A stretch of DNA of 64,000 nt, from assembly GCA_910579935.1 (NCBI GenBank), contig CAJTVQ010000013.1, positions 19,749 to 83,748 of the forward strand. Reading direction: 5' to 3'. The notes beneath the pieces are model-generated. The model ran no database searches. It worked only from the letters and a program-made list of their open reading frames with translations, and was not told the DNA's origin. Numbering within the stretch: the stretch's first letter is position 1; the number at the start of each line of letters is the position of its first letter. Positions 34,548 through 42,056 of this stretch are shown here, in pieces. A program made the translations under genes and the position numbers. This DNA comes from an uncultured Lachnospiraceae bacterium (GTDB lineage: Bacteria > Bacillota > Clostridia > Lachnospirales > Lachnospiraceae).

Positions 34548-34887
34548 TTGGTCAGATTGTTTTGGGGTGACAGGCAACGCCCCGGCCAAAGGGATTTCAC
34601 GGCGGCAGGTTCCGGCTGTGGGGGGCGGGTATTTATTCCTGTTTCCCATGCACAGATTCCGATGGATTTTTCTAAGCAGAATAGCATGGGTTTCTCCAGG
34701 CTGCGGCACGCCCTCAAGCGGCATCCATGCCGCATCGGGCTGAAATGGCCATCCGTGGCCATTTCATCTAAGTTGTGATATTCTGCCAAGAAAAATTCCC
34801 ATCGGAATCCGGGCATGGGAAACAGGAATAAAACCCGCCCCCCACAGCCGGAACCTGCCGCCGCGAAATCCCTTTGGTCGGAGCTGG
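34548..34887. repeat. Palindromic MITE-like repeat, copy B
   Basis: Two near-identical inverted arms of about 97 bp (34586-34682 and 34780-34876) both contain GGCGGCAGGTTCCGGCTGTG, GTTTCCCATG and an AAAAAT/GCAGAAT inner end. They flank a 97-bp core with its own palindromes (CGGCATCCATGCCG at 34719-34732; AATGGCCATCCGTGGCCATT at 34744-34763). The outer end reads GGTCAGATTGTTTTGGGGTG. The core is shared with copy C and the arms with the left half of copy A. Short open frames inside are not supported as genes. Confidence 0.85.
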
Positions 34888-34892
34888 GTACT

Positions 34893-35015
34893 GGCTTAGA
34901 AACTACTCAAAAATCAGTTACACAGCCCGCTATGCGCCTGATTTTTGAGCAGCACTCCTGAAGAAAAAACTGGCGCACGATTTAAAAGTAATTTTCAAAC
35001 AGTTCCTAAAATATT
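34893..35015. repeat. Inverted-repeat segment between MITE-like copies B and C
   Basis: CTCAAAAATCAG (34908-34919) is answered by CTGATTTTTGAG (34951-34962), a perfect 12-bp inverted repeat flanking CCCGCTATGCG. The right end, read on the minus strand, begins TTAGGAACTGTT, which also occurs at 40195-40206 beside repeat fragment D. It may be part of a second element type. No gene is visible. Confidence 0.4.
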
Positions 35016-35060
35016 GCCGGATTCTTATATCTGCTAAAACTGATATTTTTGTGATACACA

Positions 35061-35359
35061 GCTCCTGTCGGGGCGCTTTGGCGGTTTGGTTGCTCCCTGT
35101 TTTCCGTGCTGCGTTTCCGGTGAGATTTTTCTTGGCAGAATATCGATACCTAAGGGGAACCGGCCACGGATGGCCGGTTCAGCCCGATGCGGCATGGATG
35201 CCGCTTGAGGGCGTCCCGCAGCATGGAAAAACCTTTGCTATTCTGCTTAGAAAAATCCGCCGGAATAAGTGCATGGAAAACGGGGAACAACCAAACTGTC
35301 AAAGCACCCCGACAGGAGCGTTGCCTGTCACCCCAAAACAATCCGACTGAACTGTTACG
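35061..35359. repeat. Palindromic MITE-like repeat, copy C (inverted relative to B)
   Basis: Inverted arms at 35061-35145 and 35229-35319 share CTCCTGTCGGGGCGCTTTGG versus the inverse of CAAAGCACCCCGACAGGAGC, and CTTGGCAGAAT versus ATTCTGCTTAG. The core carries the same CGGCATGGATGCCG and GGCCACGGATGGCC palindromes as copy B but in reverse orientation. The outer end (CCCCAAAACAATCCGACTGA) is the inverse of the start of copy B. It lies directly upstream of the radical SAM gene promoter. Confidence 0.85.
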
Positions 35360-35373
35360 AAGCGATCCACCGC

Positions 35374-35402
35374 TTGACCGCAATTTCATAAAATGCTATG
35401 AT
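35374..35402 (+). promoter_or_regulatory. Promoter of the radical SAM gene
   Basis: TTGACC (35374-35379) and TATGAT (35397-35402) are 17 bases apart, and the -10 is extended by TGC. It starts 14 bases beyond the end of repeat copy C. Confidence 0.65.
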
Positions 35403-35480
35403 GATAAACGTACGCAGGGATAAATGCAGAAAGGCCTGCAAAGAATATAAGAAATCAGAGGATAAAGGAGATAAACAGGG

Positions 35481-36461
35481 ATGCCGGTTAGAATACACAA
35501 TTTTTTAGGTAAATTAGGCTGGAACGCGAGAAAGTACTTTCCATGGTTGGCCAGCGAAAGCTATTTGAAGCTGCAGTTTGTGTCGAGAAGAAAACTTCAA
35601 AGGGATTATATCGAATATTTTATGTCCGCTAAAGATGTTCCGCATCCACTGGTCGTGAATCTGGAAACGATCAACCGCTGTAACAGTACCTGCGAGTTCT
35701 GTACCGCCAATAAGAATGCGGAGAAGCGTCCTTACATGCGGATGGAAGAGGAATTGTTCTATAATATTATCGACCAGCTGGCGGAGTGGGGATATAAGGG
35801 ACATTTGACAATGTACGGAAACAATGAGCCGCTGCTGGATACCCGTATTATGGAGTTCCATAAATATGCCAGGGAGAAACTGCCGGAGGCATTTATTTTT
35901 ATGTCCACCAACGGACTGCTGCTGACCATTGATAAGGTAAAAGAAGTGGTTCCTTATGTGAATCAGCTGGTCATCAACAATTACAGCCTGGAGATGAAAC
36001 TTTATGATAATATTCAGGAAATCTATGAATACATTAAAGCGAATCCCGACGAGTTTAAGGATGTGGATGTGCTGATCCAGATGCGCTATCTGAAAGAGGT
36101 TCTGACGAACCGGGCCGGAAGCGCGCCGAATAAGCCTGCTACGGATAAGGTCATTAAAGAAACCTGTCTGATGCCCTATACGGATATGTGGATCCTTCCG
36201 AACGGGAAGCTGGGAATCTGCTGCTGCGATAATTTCGAAGTGACGGATCTGGCGGATCTGCATGAGGTGCCGCTGAAAGACGGATGGAATAGCAAAAAAT
36301 ACCAGATTCTCAGGAATGCGATCAGGACAGGACGGCAGAATTATCCGTTCTGTAAAAACTGTGATTTTATTGATGCAGGGCTGCGGATGGATGCGGTGGA
36401 TGACGTATTGAAAAACAGCGGGACGATGCATGGCGCAAGGCAGTCCATGTTCCGAAAATAA
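35481..36461 (+). CDS. Radical SAM protein with SPASM-like C-terminal cluster region
   Basis: This is a 326-residue enzyme. The 4Fe-4S/SAM site is C67-NST-C71-EF-C74, and the preceding VVNLETINRC strand is typical. GHLTMYGNNEPLLD is the GGE-like SAM contact region and FMSTNGLLLT the ribose contact. The C-terminal part has CLMPYTDMWILPNGKLGICC and FCKNCDFIDA, the cysteine pattern of SPASM domains that bind a further Fe-S cluster. Such proteins modify peptides or sugars. In glycan loci they may carry out dehydrogenation or epimerisation of a sugar. The substrate is unknown. Confidence 0.87.
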   Translation: MPVRIHNFLGKLGWNARKYFPWLASESYLKLQFVSRRKLQRDYIEYFMSAKDVPHPLVVNLETINRCNSTCEFCTANKNAEKRPYMRMEEELFYNIIDQLAEWGYKGHLTMYGNNEPLLDTRIMEFHKYAREKLPEAFIFMSTNGLLLTIDKVKEVVPYVNQLVINNYSLEMKLYDNIQEIYEYIKANPDEFKDVDVLIQMRYLKEVLTNRAGSAPNKPATDKVIKETCLMPYTDMWILPNGKLGICCCDNFEVTDLADLHEVPLKDGWNSKKYQILRNAIRTGRQNYPFCKNCDFIDAGLRMDAVDDVLKNSGTMHGARQSMFRK

Positions 36462-36559
36462 AGGAGACAGATATAGGCCGGACGTTCCGCCGCCTGAGGC
36501 GGAACTGGCTTTAAAACGGGTAAAAACGGGAAGGAAGCAGACGGAAAGGGAAGTATAAA

Positions 36560-37612
36560 ATGGAAAAAAAGGGCGGAAAAGAATGTAAATCCGTAACGGG
36601 AAAGGGAACATACCGGAGGAGAATCGTCGGGCTGTTGCTTTGGGTGACGGCGCTGGCGTTTTTTGGGTGCGGAAACAGAGCTGAAAGCAGCGTGGAAGAA
36701 AATATGGGCGTCGAAGCGGTGATGGGGATGGAAACGGAACCGAACGGACAGGGAAAGGCGGACGAAAAAGATGCCGGAGGGACGGCCGGCACCGGAGAAA
36801 CCGGCAAGAGAACGGATGCCGGGACAGATGCGTCGGGTGAAGAGCGAATTACGGAAGGGACGGAAACCGGAGAGGCGGACGCGGAGGAAGAGTCCCCATG
36901 GAGCGGGAAAAAATTGTCCGTCTGCGGGGACAGCATTTCGACTTTTACCGGACACATTCCGGAATATTACAGCAAATTTTATCCGGAATGCGGAGAGATT
37001 CAGGCAGTTGAAGAAACATGGTGGATGCAGGTGGCAGAAAGGACCGGCATGGAGTTGTGCAGCAATGCTTCATACTCGGGCAGTACCGTGAGCGGGCAGT
37101 CACAGGATAATCATGAAGGCGCTTATGCCTGCGGAAATCAAAGGATAGCGGACCTGGCCGGACCGGAGGGGGAGTGGCCGGATGTAATTCTGATACTGAT
37201 GGGCGCAAATGATTTACTGAACGGAATTCCATTGGGCGCATATGACGGAGTGTCCCAGGTGCAGGAGGGTTATATTCAGAATTTCAGCGAAGCTTATGGA
37301 CTGATGCTGGATAAAATGAAAATGTGGTATCCGGATGCTGAGATTTATTGCTGTACGATACTGGAAGCGGCGCGATGGGATGATGAGGGGAATTGTTTTC
37401 CTTTTCAGAATGAACATGGGCTGACTGCCAAGAACTACAACGACTGTATAAAAGCTGTGGCACAGGCGAAAGGCATTTCCGTCCTGGACGTGTACGGATG
37501 CGGCATCACTTATGAAAATATAAGGGAATATACCAGCGACGGAACGCATCCCAATCCTGCCGGCGCAATTTTGATCGCGGATAAAGTGTGTGAAGAATTA
37601 GGTGTAAATTGA
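36560..37612 (+). CDS. SGNH/GDSL-hydrolase-type exported (probable lipo-)protein
   Basis: This is a 350-residue protein. A basic N-terminus is followed by a hydrophobic stretch (VGLLLWVTALAFFGC) and a Cys placed as in a lipobox, then a low-complexity Gly/Glu/Thr linker to about residue 115. The catalytic domain has LSVCGDSISTFTGHIPEY (Ser nucleophile), ASYSGSTVSGQ (block II), ILMGANDLLNG (block III Asn) and TSDGTHPNPAGAILIAD (Asp and His). It lies 98 bases after the radical SAM gene with no terminator between, so both may belong to one operon. Removal or transfer of O-acyl groups at the cell surface is likely. Confidence 0.82.
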   Translation: MEKKGGKECKSVTGKGTYRRRIVGLLLWVTALAFFGCGNRAESSVEENMGVEAVMGMETEPNGQGKADEKDAGGTAGTGETGKRTDAGTDASGEERITEGTETGEADAEEESPWSGKKLSVCGDSISTFTGHIPEYYSKFYPECGEIQAVEETWWMQVAERTGMELCSNASYSGSTVSGQSQDNHEGAYACGNQRIADLAGPEGEWPDVILILMGANDLLNGIPLGAYDGVSQVQEGYIQNFSEAYGLMLDKMKMWYPDAEIYCCTILEAARWDDEGNCFPFQNEHGLTAKNYNDCIKAVAQAKGISVLDVYGCGITYENIREYTSDGTHPNPAGAILIADKVCEELGVN

Positions 37613-37637
37613 CCGGGAATTTTAAATACGGTATACT
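37609..37637 (+). promoter_or_regulatory. Promoter of the small helical protein gene
   Basis: TTGACC (37609-37614) and TATACT (37632-37637) are separated by 17 bases. The -35 overlaps the stop codon of the SGNH gene. Confidence 0.65.
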
Positions 37638-37675
37638 TTTGGATGTAAGACGAAGAACTAAGCGGAGGAAATAAC

Positions 37676-38050
37676 ATGGACAATTTACGGGAGCAGAAGA
37701 AAGAGGCGCTGCAGGCAGTGGATGAATACCTGCAGAAACTGATACCGGGAATGGGAACGCTGTGCGGAGAACTGAGAGGCAACAGGCAGTCGGATACGGA
37801 TGTTTTTTTAAATCAGTGCGTGGATGGCCTGAACTGGGTGATCGAGGCGTACAACCGGGCTTCGGATGTGATGGAGGCGGAAAGGATACATAATTCCAAA
37901 CAGGAGATGAATGAGCGGCTTGTGGACTTAGGAACCGCAATCCGGGATAAAGAAGACGGGAAGATTGCAGAAATACTGGAACATGCGGTAGTTCCATTCT
38001 TAAAAGATTTGTCAGAGGCGATAGAGCAGTCCGTAGGAAAGGCGGAATAA
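37676..38050 (+). CDS. Small all-helical cytoplasmic protein of unknown function
   Basis: This is a 124-residue acidic protein with no signal peptide or membrane segment and heptad-like helices (LREQKKEALQAVDEYLQKLI, VFLNQCVDGLNWVIEAYNRA, KIAEILEHAVVPFLKDLSEA). I do not recognise the family. Similar small helical proteins in Firmicutes are often annotated only as hypothetical. GGAGG lies about 8 bases before the ATG, the gene has its own promoter, and a strong terminator stands at 38221-38260, so it is a single-gene unit. Confidence 0.6.
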   Translation: MDNLREQKKEALQAVDEYLQKLIPGMGTLCGELRGNRQSDTDVFLNQCVDGLNWVIEAYNRASDVMEAERIHNSKQEMNERLVDLGTAIRDKEDGKIAEILEHAVVPFLKDLSEAIEQSVGKAE

Positions 38051-38220
38051 TATACACAGCGGTATATGGGGATGGTTTTTTATGCGGATTTTGCATAATC
38101 TCTTGACGGTACCGGAATAGCCGGATAAAATGAGGTCATAAAATATAATCGCAAATATGTTCAGATGTTTGTACAGTAACGGTTTGGGCGGTATCCGGAA
38201 TACCTGCCTGCGTTTCTTGT

Positions 38221-38260
38221 GGCTCCTGCCGCCAGGTATGATATGCGGCAGGAGCCTTTC
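38221..38260 (+). terminator. Rho-independent terminator
   Basis: GGCTCCTGCCGC (38221-38232) pairs perfectly with GCGGCAGGAGCC (38245-38256), and TTTCT follows. It lies 170 bases after the small helical gene. The remainder of 38051-38552 shows no gene: 38256-38370 is GC-mixed with an Lachnospiraceae-repeat feel, and 38380-38430 is a run of short AAATTCT repeats. Confidence 0.8.
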
Positions 38261-38438
38261 TGCCAGGGCGTGTTTGAAAACTCATTCCCCAATCCGCACG
38301 TTCCGCTTTGTGCGATATTTGCGCCCAATTTAGTCAGCGCAGCCCCGCCGCGCCTCCTAAATGGACGGATTCAAAAAATGAAAAGTTTTTAGAAATTCTA
38401 AAAAATTCTTAAAAATTCTAATACATTTCCCAAAAGTA

Positions 38439-38467
38439 GTGACGGTAAACCGTATATGTGATATAAT
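38439..38467 (+). promoter_or_regulatory. Extended -10 promoter of the XRE-glf operon
   Basis: GTGACG (38439-38444) and TATAAT (38462-38467) are separated by 17 bases, and TGA directly precedes the -10 (extended -10). The inverted repeat GGTAAACC and nearby CCGTATATG could be an operator. Confidence 0.65.
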
Positions 38468-38552
38468 GTATCCATGCGGTTTAATCGGATGCCTGTATCG
38501 TATTATATGGAGCAATGATAACACAAACAAAAGTGACAGGAGGAAGCCAGAT

Positions 38553-38891
38553 ATGACAAAGGCAGAAATATTAAAGAAGGAAATTTTGACACAGTACAAA
38601 AGTGTGCGTCAGTTTGCGATTGAGATGCAGATCCCGTACAGTACACTGGTCACGGCACTGGATAGAGGAATTGAAGGTATGGCGTATGGGACGGTTATTA
38701 AGATGTGCGACAAGCTCAATTTGAATCCGGTGGATTTCAGTTCTTTGGAAAAGGGAGCAAGTCTTGGTGAGAAAATCCTTGAGAATCGGGTAATGCAGTA
38801 TTATGTAAAGTTGAATAAGAGCGGGCGTAAGAAAATTCTTGAATTGATGGATGATTATGTGCAGCTGGAGAAATATCAGCTGAAAGAATAA
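38553..38891 (+). CDS. XRE-type helix-turn-helix regulator
   Basis: This is a 112-residue protein with an N-terminal HTH (about 1-58): KKEILTQYKSVRQFAIEMQI as scaffold and first HTH helix, then PYSTLVTALDRGIEGMAYGT with recognition helix, and KMCDKLNLNPVDF as the closing helix of the Cro/CI fold. The C-terminal half (VMQYYVKLNKSGRKKILELM) is a short helical segment seen in many Clostridia XRE proteins. AGGAGG lies 9 bases before ATG 38553. It sits 20 bases upstream of glf and is probably co-transcribed with it; autoregulation is likely but unproven. Confidence 0.85.
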   Translation: MTKAEILKKEILTQYKSVRQFAIEMQIPYSTLVTALDRGIEGMAYGTVIKMCDKLNLNPVDFSSLEKGASLGEKILENRVMQYYVKLNKSGRKKILELMDDYVQLEKYQLKE

Positions 38892-38911
38892 TTTCGGAAG
38901 GAACGACAGTC

Positions 38912-40033
38912 ATGCATTATGATTATCTGATAGTAGGAGCCGGACTGTTCGGCGCTGTTTTTGCCAATGAAATGAGGGAACAGGGAAAACGGTGCCTTGT
39001 CATTGATAGAAGGGAGCATATTGCCGGTAATATTTATACCAAAGAGGTGCTGGGGATTCATGTACATATGTATGGAGCGCATATTTTTCATACTTCGGAT
39101 GAAAAAGTATGGAATTATATGAATCGGTATGCGGTATTTAACCGTTTTGTGAATGCACCGCTGGCAGTATACGGAGATGAGCTTTACAATTTACCATTTA
39201 ATATGAATACGTTCAGCAGAATGTGGGGAATCAGAACTCCTGCGGAGGCAAAAGCCGTAATCGGGGAACAGATTGAGGAACTTGGCATAACAGAACCGAA
39301 GAACCTGGAAGAGCAGGCATTGTCTTTGGCGGGTCGTGATGTTTATGAGAAGCTGATCAGGGGATATACGGAGAAGCAGTGGGGACGTCCGTGCAGTGAA
39401 CTTCCGGCATTTATTATTAATCGGGTACCGCTGCGGTTTACCTATGACAATAATTATTTCAATGATTTGTACCAGGGAATTCCGGTAGGCGGTTATACGG
39501 CGGTTGTGGAAAAATTGCTGGAAGGTACGGAAGTATGTACGGGAACAGAGTATAAAAGATTTATGGAAGTGTGCAGGGCAGACGGAAACAGGACGTTTGG
39601 AAAGATCCTTTATACGGGTATGATCGATGAATATTTCGATTACCGGCTGGGGACGCTGGAATACCGATCTTTGCGGTTTGAACAGGAACAGCTGCCGGAT
39701 TGTGAAGATTATCAGGGGAATGCCGTGGTGAACTATACGGAACGGGAAGTGCCCTATACCAGAATCATTGAGCATAAACATTTCGAGTTCGGAACACAGA
39801 AAGGAACGGTTATTACAAGAGAATATCCGGCGGCCTGGAAAAAAGGGGACGAGCCGTACTATCCGGTAAATGATGAACGCAATAATAGGTTGTTTGATGC
39901 ATACAGGGAACTGGCCCAAAAGGAAGAAAATGTTCTTTTCGGCGGCAGACTGGGACAATACAGGTATTACGATATGGACAGGGTAGTGGCCGCTGCGCTG
40001 GAGATGGCGGAAGCGGAGAAGCAGGCAGGTTAG
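38912..40033 (+). CDS. glf: UDP-galactopyranose mutase
   Basis: This is a 373-residue flavoenzyme that converts UDP-galactopyranose to UDP-galactofuranose. YDYLIVGAGLFGAVFANEM is the FAD-binding loop, CLVIDRREHIAGN the second contact, and YGAHIFHTSDEKVWNYMNRY the conserved GPHxFHT region. ELYNLPFNMNTFSRMWG, IRGYTEKQWGRPCSELPAFI, YQGIPVGGYTAVVEKLLEG and the C-terminal GGRLGQYRYYDMDRVVAAAL are all hallmark blocks. The length is typical. Its presence shows that galactofuranose is built into a surface glycan, and the many linked transferases are candidates for using it. Confidence 0.97.
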   Translation: MHYDYLIVGAGLFGAVFANEMREQGKRCLVIDRREHIAGNIYTKEVLGIHVHMYGAHIFHTSDEKVWNYMNRYAVFNRFVNAPLAVYGDELYNLPFNMNTFSRMWGIRTPAEAKAVIGEQIEELGITEPKNLEEQALSLAGRDVYEKLIRGYTEKQWGRPCSELPAFIINRVPLRFTYDNNYFNDLYQGIPVGGYTAVVEKLLEGTEVCTGTEYKRFMEVCRADGNRTFGKILYTGMIDEYFDYRLGTLEYRSLRFEQEQLPDCEDYQGNAVVNYTEREVPYTRIIEHKHFEFGTQKGTVITREYPAAWKKGDEPYYPVNDERNNRLFDAYRELAQKEENVLFGGRLGQYRYYDMDRVVAAALEMAEAEKQAG

Positions 40034-40155
40034 GATTGCCTGCGGATGATATTGGAAATGGGAAACGGAATAAAAAGACAGCTGCATGATAAATGGCGTT
40101 GCGGCTGTTCTTTTTTGATGCTTACGGTATCCGGTTTAAGTATGGCGCCTGTATT

Positions 40156-40196
40156 GGACAGTTCGGTCATAGTGGTGACAGGTGACGCTCCGGCTT
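40156..40196. repeat. Fragment of the MITE-like repeat, copy D
   Basis: GACAGTTCGGTCATAGTGGT followed by GACAGGTGACGCTCCGG matches the outer ends of copies A and B, after which similarity stops and GCTTAGGAACTGTT follows. Only about 41 bp remain. Confidence 0.6.
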
Positions 40197-40243
40197 AGGA
40201 ACTGTTATCGAAAGTTATTGGGAAAAATTTTCATTCTTATACT

Positions 40244-40271
40244 TGATAAAAATAGAAACCGTGATATAATA
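40244..40271 (+). promoter_or_regulatory. Extended -10 promoter of the carboxyltransferase gene
   Basis: TTGATA (40244-40249) and TATAAT (40266-40271) are 16 bases apart; TGA before the -10 gives an extended element. The gene starts at 40340 after GAGGAAAAG. Confidence 0.65.
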
Positions 40272-40339
40272 TTTCTGAAAACTTTGATAATCAAAATATT
40301 ATAGGCTCAAATTAATAAAGATTGAGAAGTGAGGAAAAG

Positions 40340-41968
40340 ATGAGAAAGATAAATTGGGATGATGCAATAAAAGAACTGGAGATGCGCCGGGAGAAAGCGA
40401 AAATGGGAGGAGGGATGTCTAAGATAGAGAAGCAGCATTCAATCGGGAAGCTGACGGCGAGGGAAAGGATTGACAAGCTTTTGGATAAGGATACTTTTGT
40501 GGAAGTGGACGGTTTCATAGAATCCCGGATCGATGATTTTGATCTGGACAAACGCCGCGTACCGGGGGACGGGGTAGTGACAGGGTACGGAGAGATCGAC
40601 GGCCGGCTGGTGTTTGTGGCAAGTGAGGATTTTACGGTTATCGGCGGTACGCTCGGAGAATATCATTCCTTTAAGATATGCAGGATTCAGGATATGGCGA
40701 TGGAAATGAAGGCTCCGCTCATCTGTATCAATGACAGCGGCGGCGCCAGGATCGAAGAAGGGATATCCTCCCTCAGCGGATACAGCGGTATGTTTCTGCG
40801 CCATACGAAGGCTTCCGGCGTCATCCCGCAGATTGCGGTCATCTTAGGGCCCTGTTCGGGAGGCGCCTGCTATGCTCCCGCAATCTGTGACTTTATTTTT
40901 ATGGTAAGGGATATTTCCAAAATGTTCATTACCGGCCCTAATGTGGTGAAGACGGTCATCAATGAAGAGGTGACGGTGGAGGAACTGGGCGGAGCGGACG
41001 TCCATGCCAGAAAGAGCGGTGTGTCCCATTTTACATATGATTCGGAAGGTGAGTGTCTGATGGGCGTAAGGAAGCTGCTTTCCTATCTTCCGGCGAATAA
41101 CGGGGAGAAAGCGCCTGTGGTAAAATACAGCGGAGACAAAACGTCGTTTCTTTACGGCGTGAATAAAATGATCGGAAAGGTCGGCAATATTAATAAAGTG
41201 CTGCTTCAGGGAGGAAAGGCCGGCAGAATCCGTGAGATCGTACCGGATAATTCCCGTAAGGCTTACAACGTGAAGGATGTGATTGACTGTATTGTGGATG
41301 AGGACAGTTTCTTTGAGGTACAGAAAGAGTTTGCTCCCAATGCGGTGATCGGCTGGGGGCGTATGGAAGGAAAAGTCGTGGGATTTGTTGCAAATCAGCC
41401 TGCGGCCATGGGCGGTTCGCTGGATTACCATGCCTCGGATAAGATTGCGCGTTTCATCCGTTTTAACGACTGCTTTAATATCCCCCTCGTCACCCTGGTG
41501 GATGTTCCTGCCTTTCTGCCGGGGACGGCGCAGGAACACAGCGGAATCATACGCCATGGTGCGAAAATACTTTATGCATACTCGGAAGCTACTGTCCCGA
41601 AGATAACGGTTATCATGCGCAAAGCTTACGGCGGTGCATATATCGCCATGAATTCCAAGGAAATGGGAGCGGATATGGTGTTTGCATGGCCCATTGCGGA
41701 AATCGCGGTCATGGGGGCGGACGGTGCGGTCAATATCGCTTTCAAGCGTAAGATTAAGGCGGCAGCAGACCCTCAGGCAATGCGGGAGCAGTGCAAAAAG
41801 GAATACGAGGAACGTTTTTTAAATCCGTATGTGGCAGCTTCCAGGGGATATGTCAATGAGGTGATAAAACCGGAAGAAACACGGGAAAAGCTTTTGAAGG
41901 CTTTGAAAGCGCTTAAAAATAAATCGGTGGAAAATCCGCATAAAAAACATGGAAATATTCCGTTATAA
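40340..41968 (+). CDS. Acyl-CoA carboxyltransferase (propionyl/methylmalonyl-CoA type, MmdA/PccB-like)
   Basis: This is a 542-residue carboxyltransferase of the biotin-dependent acyl-CoA carboxylase/decarboxylase family. The N-terminal half has KLTARERIDKLLDKDTFVEV, PGDGVVTGYGEIDGRLVFVA, ICINDSGGARIEEGISSLSG (acyl-CoA oxyanion hole) and ILGPCSGGACYAPAICDFIF. The C-terminal half has LVDVPAFLPGTAQEHSGIIR and the biotin-site AYGGAYIAMNSKEMGADMVF. It could act in methylmalonyl-CoA decarboxylation, or in propionyl- or acetyl-CoA carboxylation. No biotin carrier or membrane decarboxylase subunit is nearby, so partners are encoded elsewhere. ATG 40340 is preferred to a TTG 18 bases earlier because of the ribosome-binding site. 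Confidence 0.92.
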   Translation: MRKINWDDAIKELEMRREKAKMGGGMSKIEKQHSIGKLTARERIDKLLDKDTFVEVDGFIESRIDDFDLDKRRVPGDGVVTGYGEIDGRLVFVASEDFTVIGGTLGEYHSFKICRIQDMAMEMKAPLICINDSGGARIEEGISSLSGYSGMFLRHTKASGVIPQIAVILGPCSGGACYAPAICDFIFMVRDISKMFITGPNVVKTVINEEVTVEELGGADVHARKSGVSHFTYDSEGECLMGVRKLLSYLPANNGEKAPVVKYSGDKTSFLYGVNKMIGKVGNINKVLLQGGKAGRIREIVPDNSRKAYNVKDVIDCIVDEDSFFEVQKEFAPNAVIGWGRMEGKVVGFVANQPAAMGGSLDYHASDKIARFIRFNDCFNIPLVTLVDVPAFLPGTAQEHSGIIRHGAKILYAYSEATVPKITVIMRKAYGGAYIAMNSKEMGADMVFAWPIAEIAVMGADGAVNIAFKRKIKAAADPQAMREQCKKEYEERFLNPYVAASRGYVNEVIKPEETREKLLKALKALKNKSVENPHKKHGNIPL

Positions 41969-42007
41969 TACTATTTCATGCAGTGTTATAACGAACCGGT
42001 TAAAAAG

Positions 42008-42034
42008 AAAACCCCCTCGCTGCGAGGGGGTTTT
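42008..42034. terminator. Bidirectional terminator between convergent genes
   Basis: AAAACCCCCTCG (42008-42019) pairs perfectly with CGAGGGGGTTTT (42023-42034) around a 3-base loop. The A-run and T-run make it work on both strands, serving the carboxyltransferase (+) and the FliD-like gene (-). Confidence 0.92.
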
Positions 42035-42056
42035 AGTCTGTTAAAAATCAGCAGCC

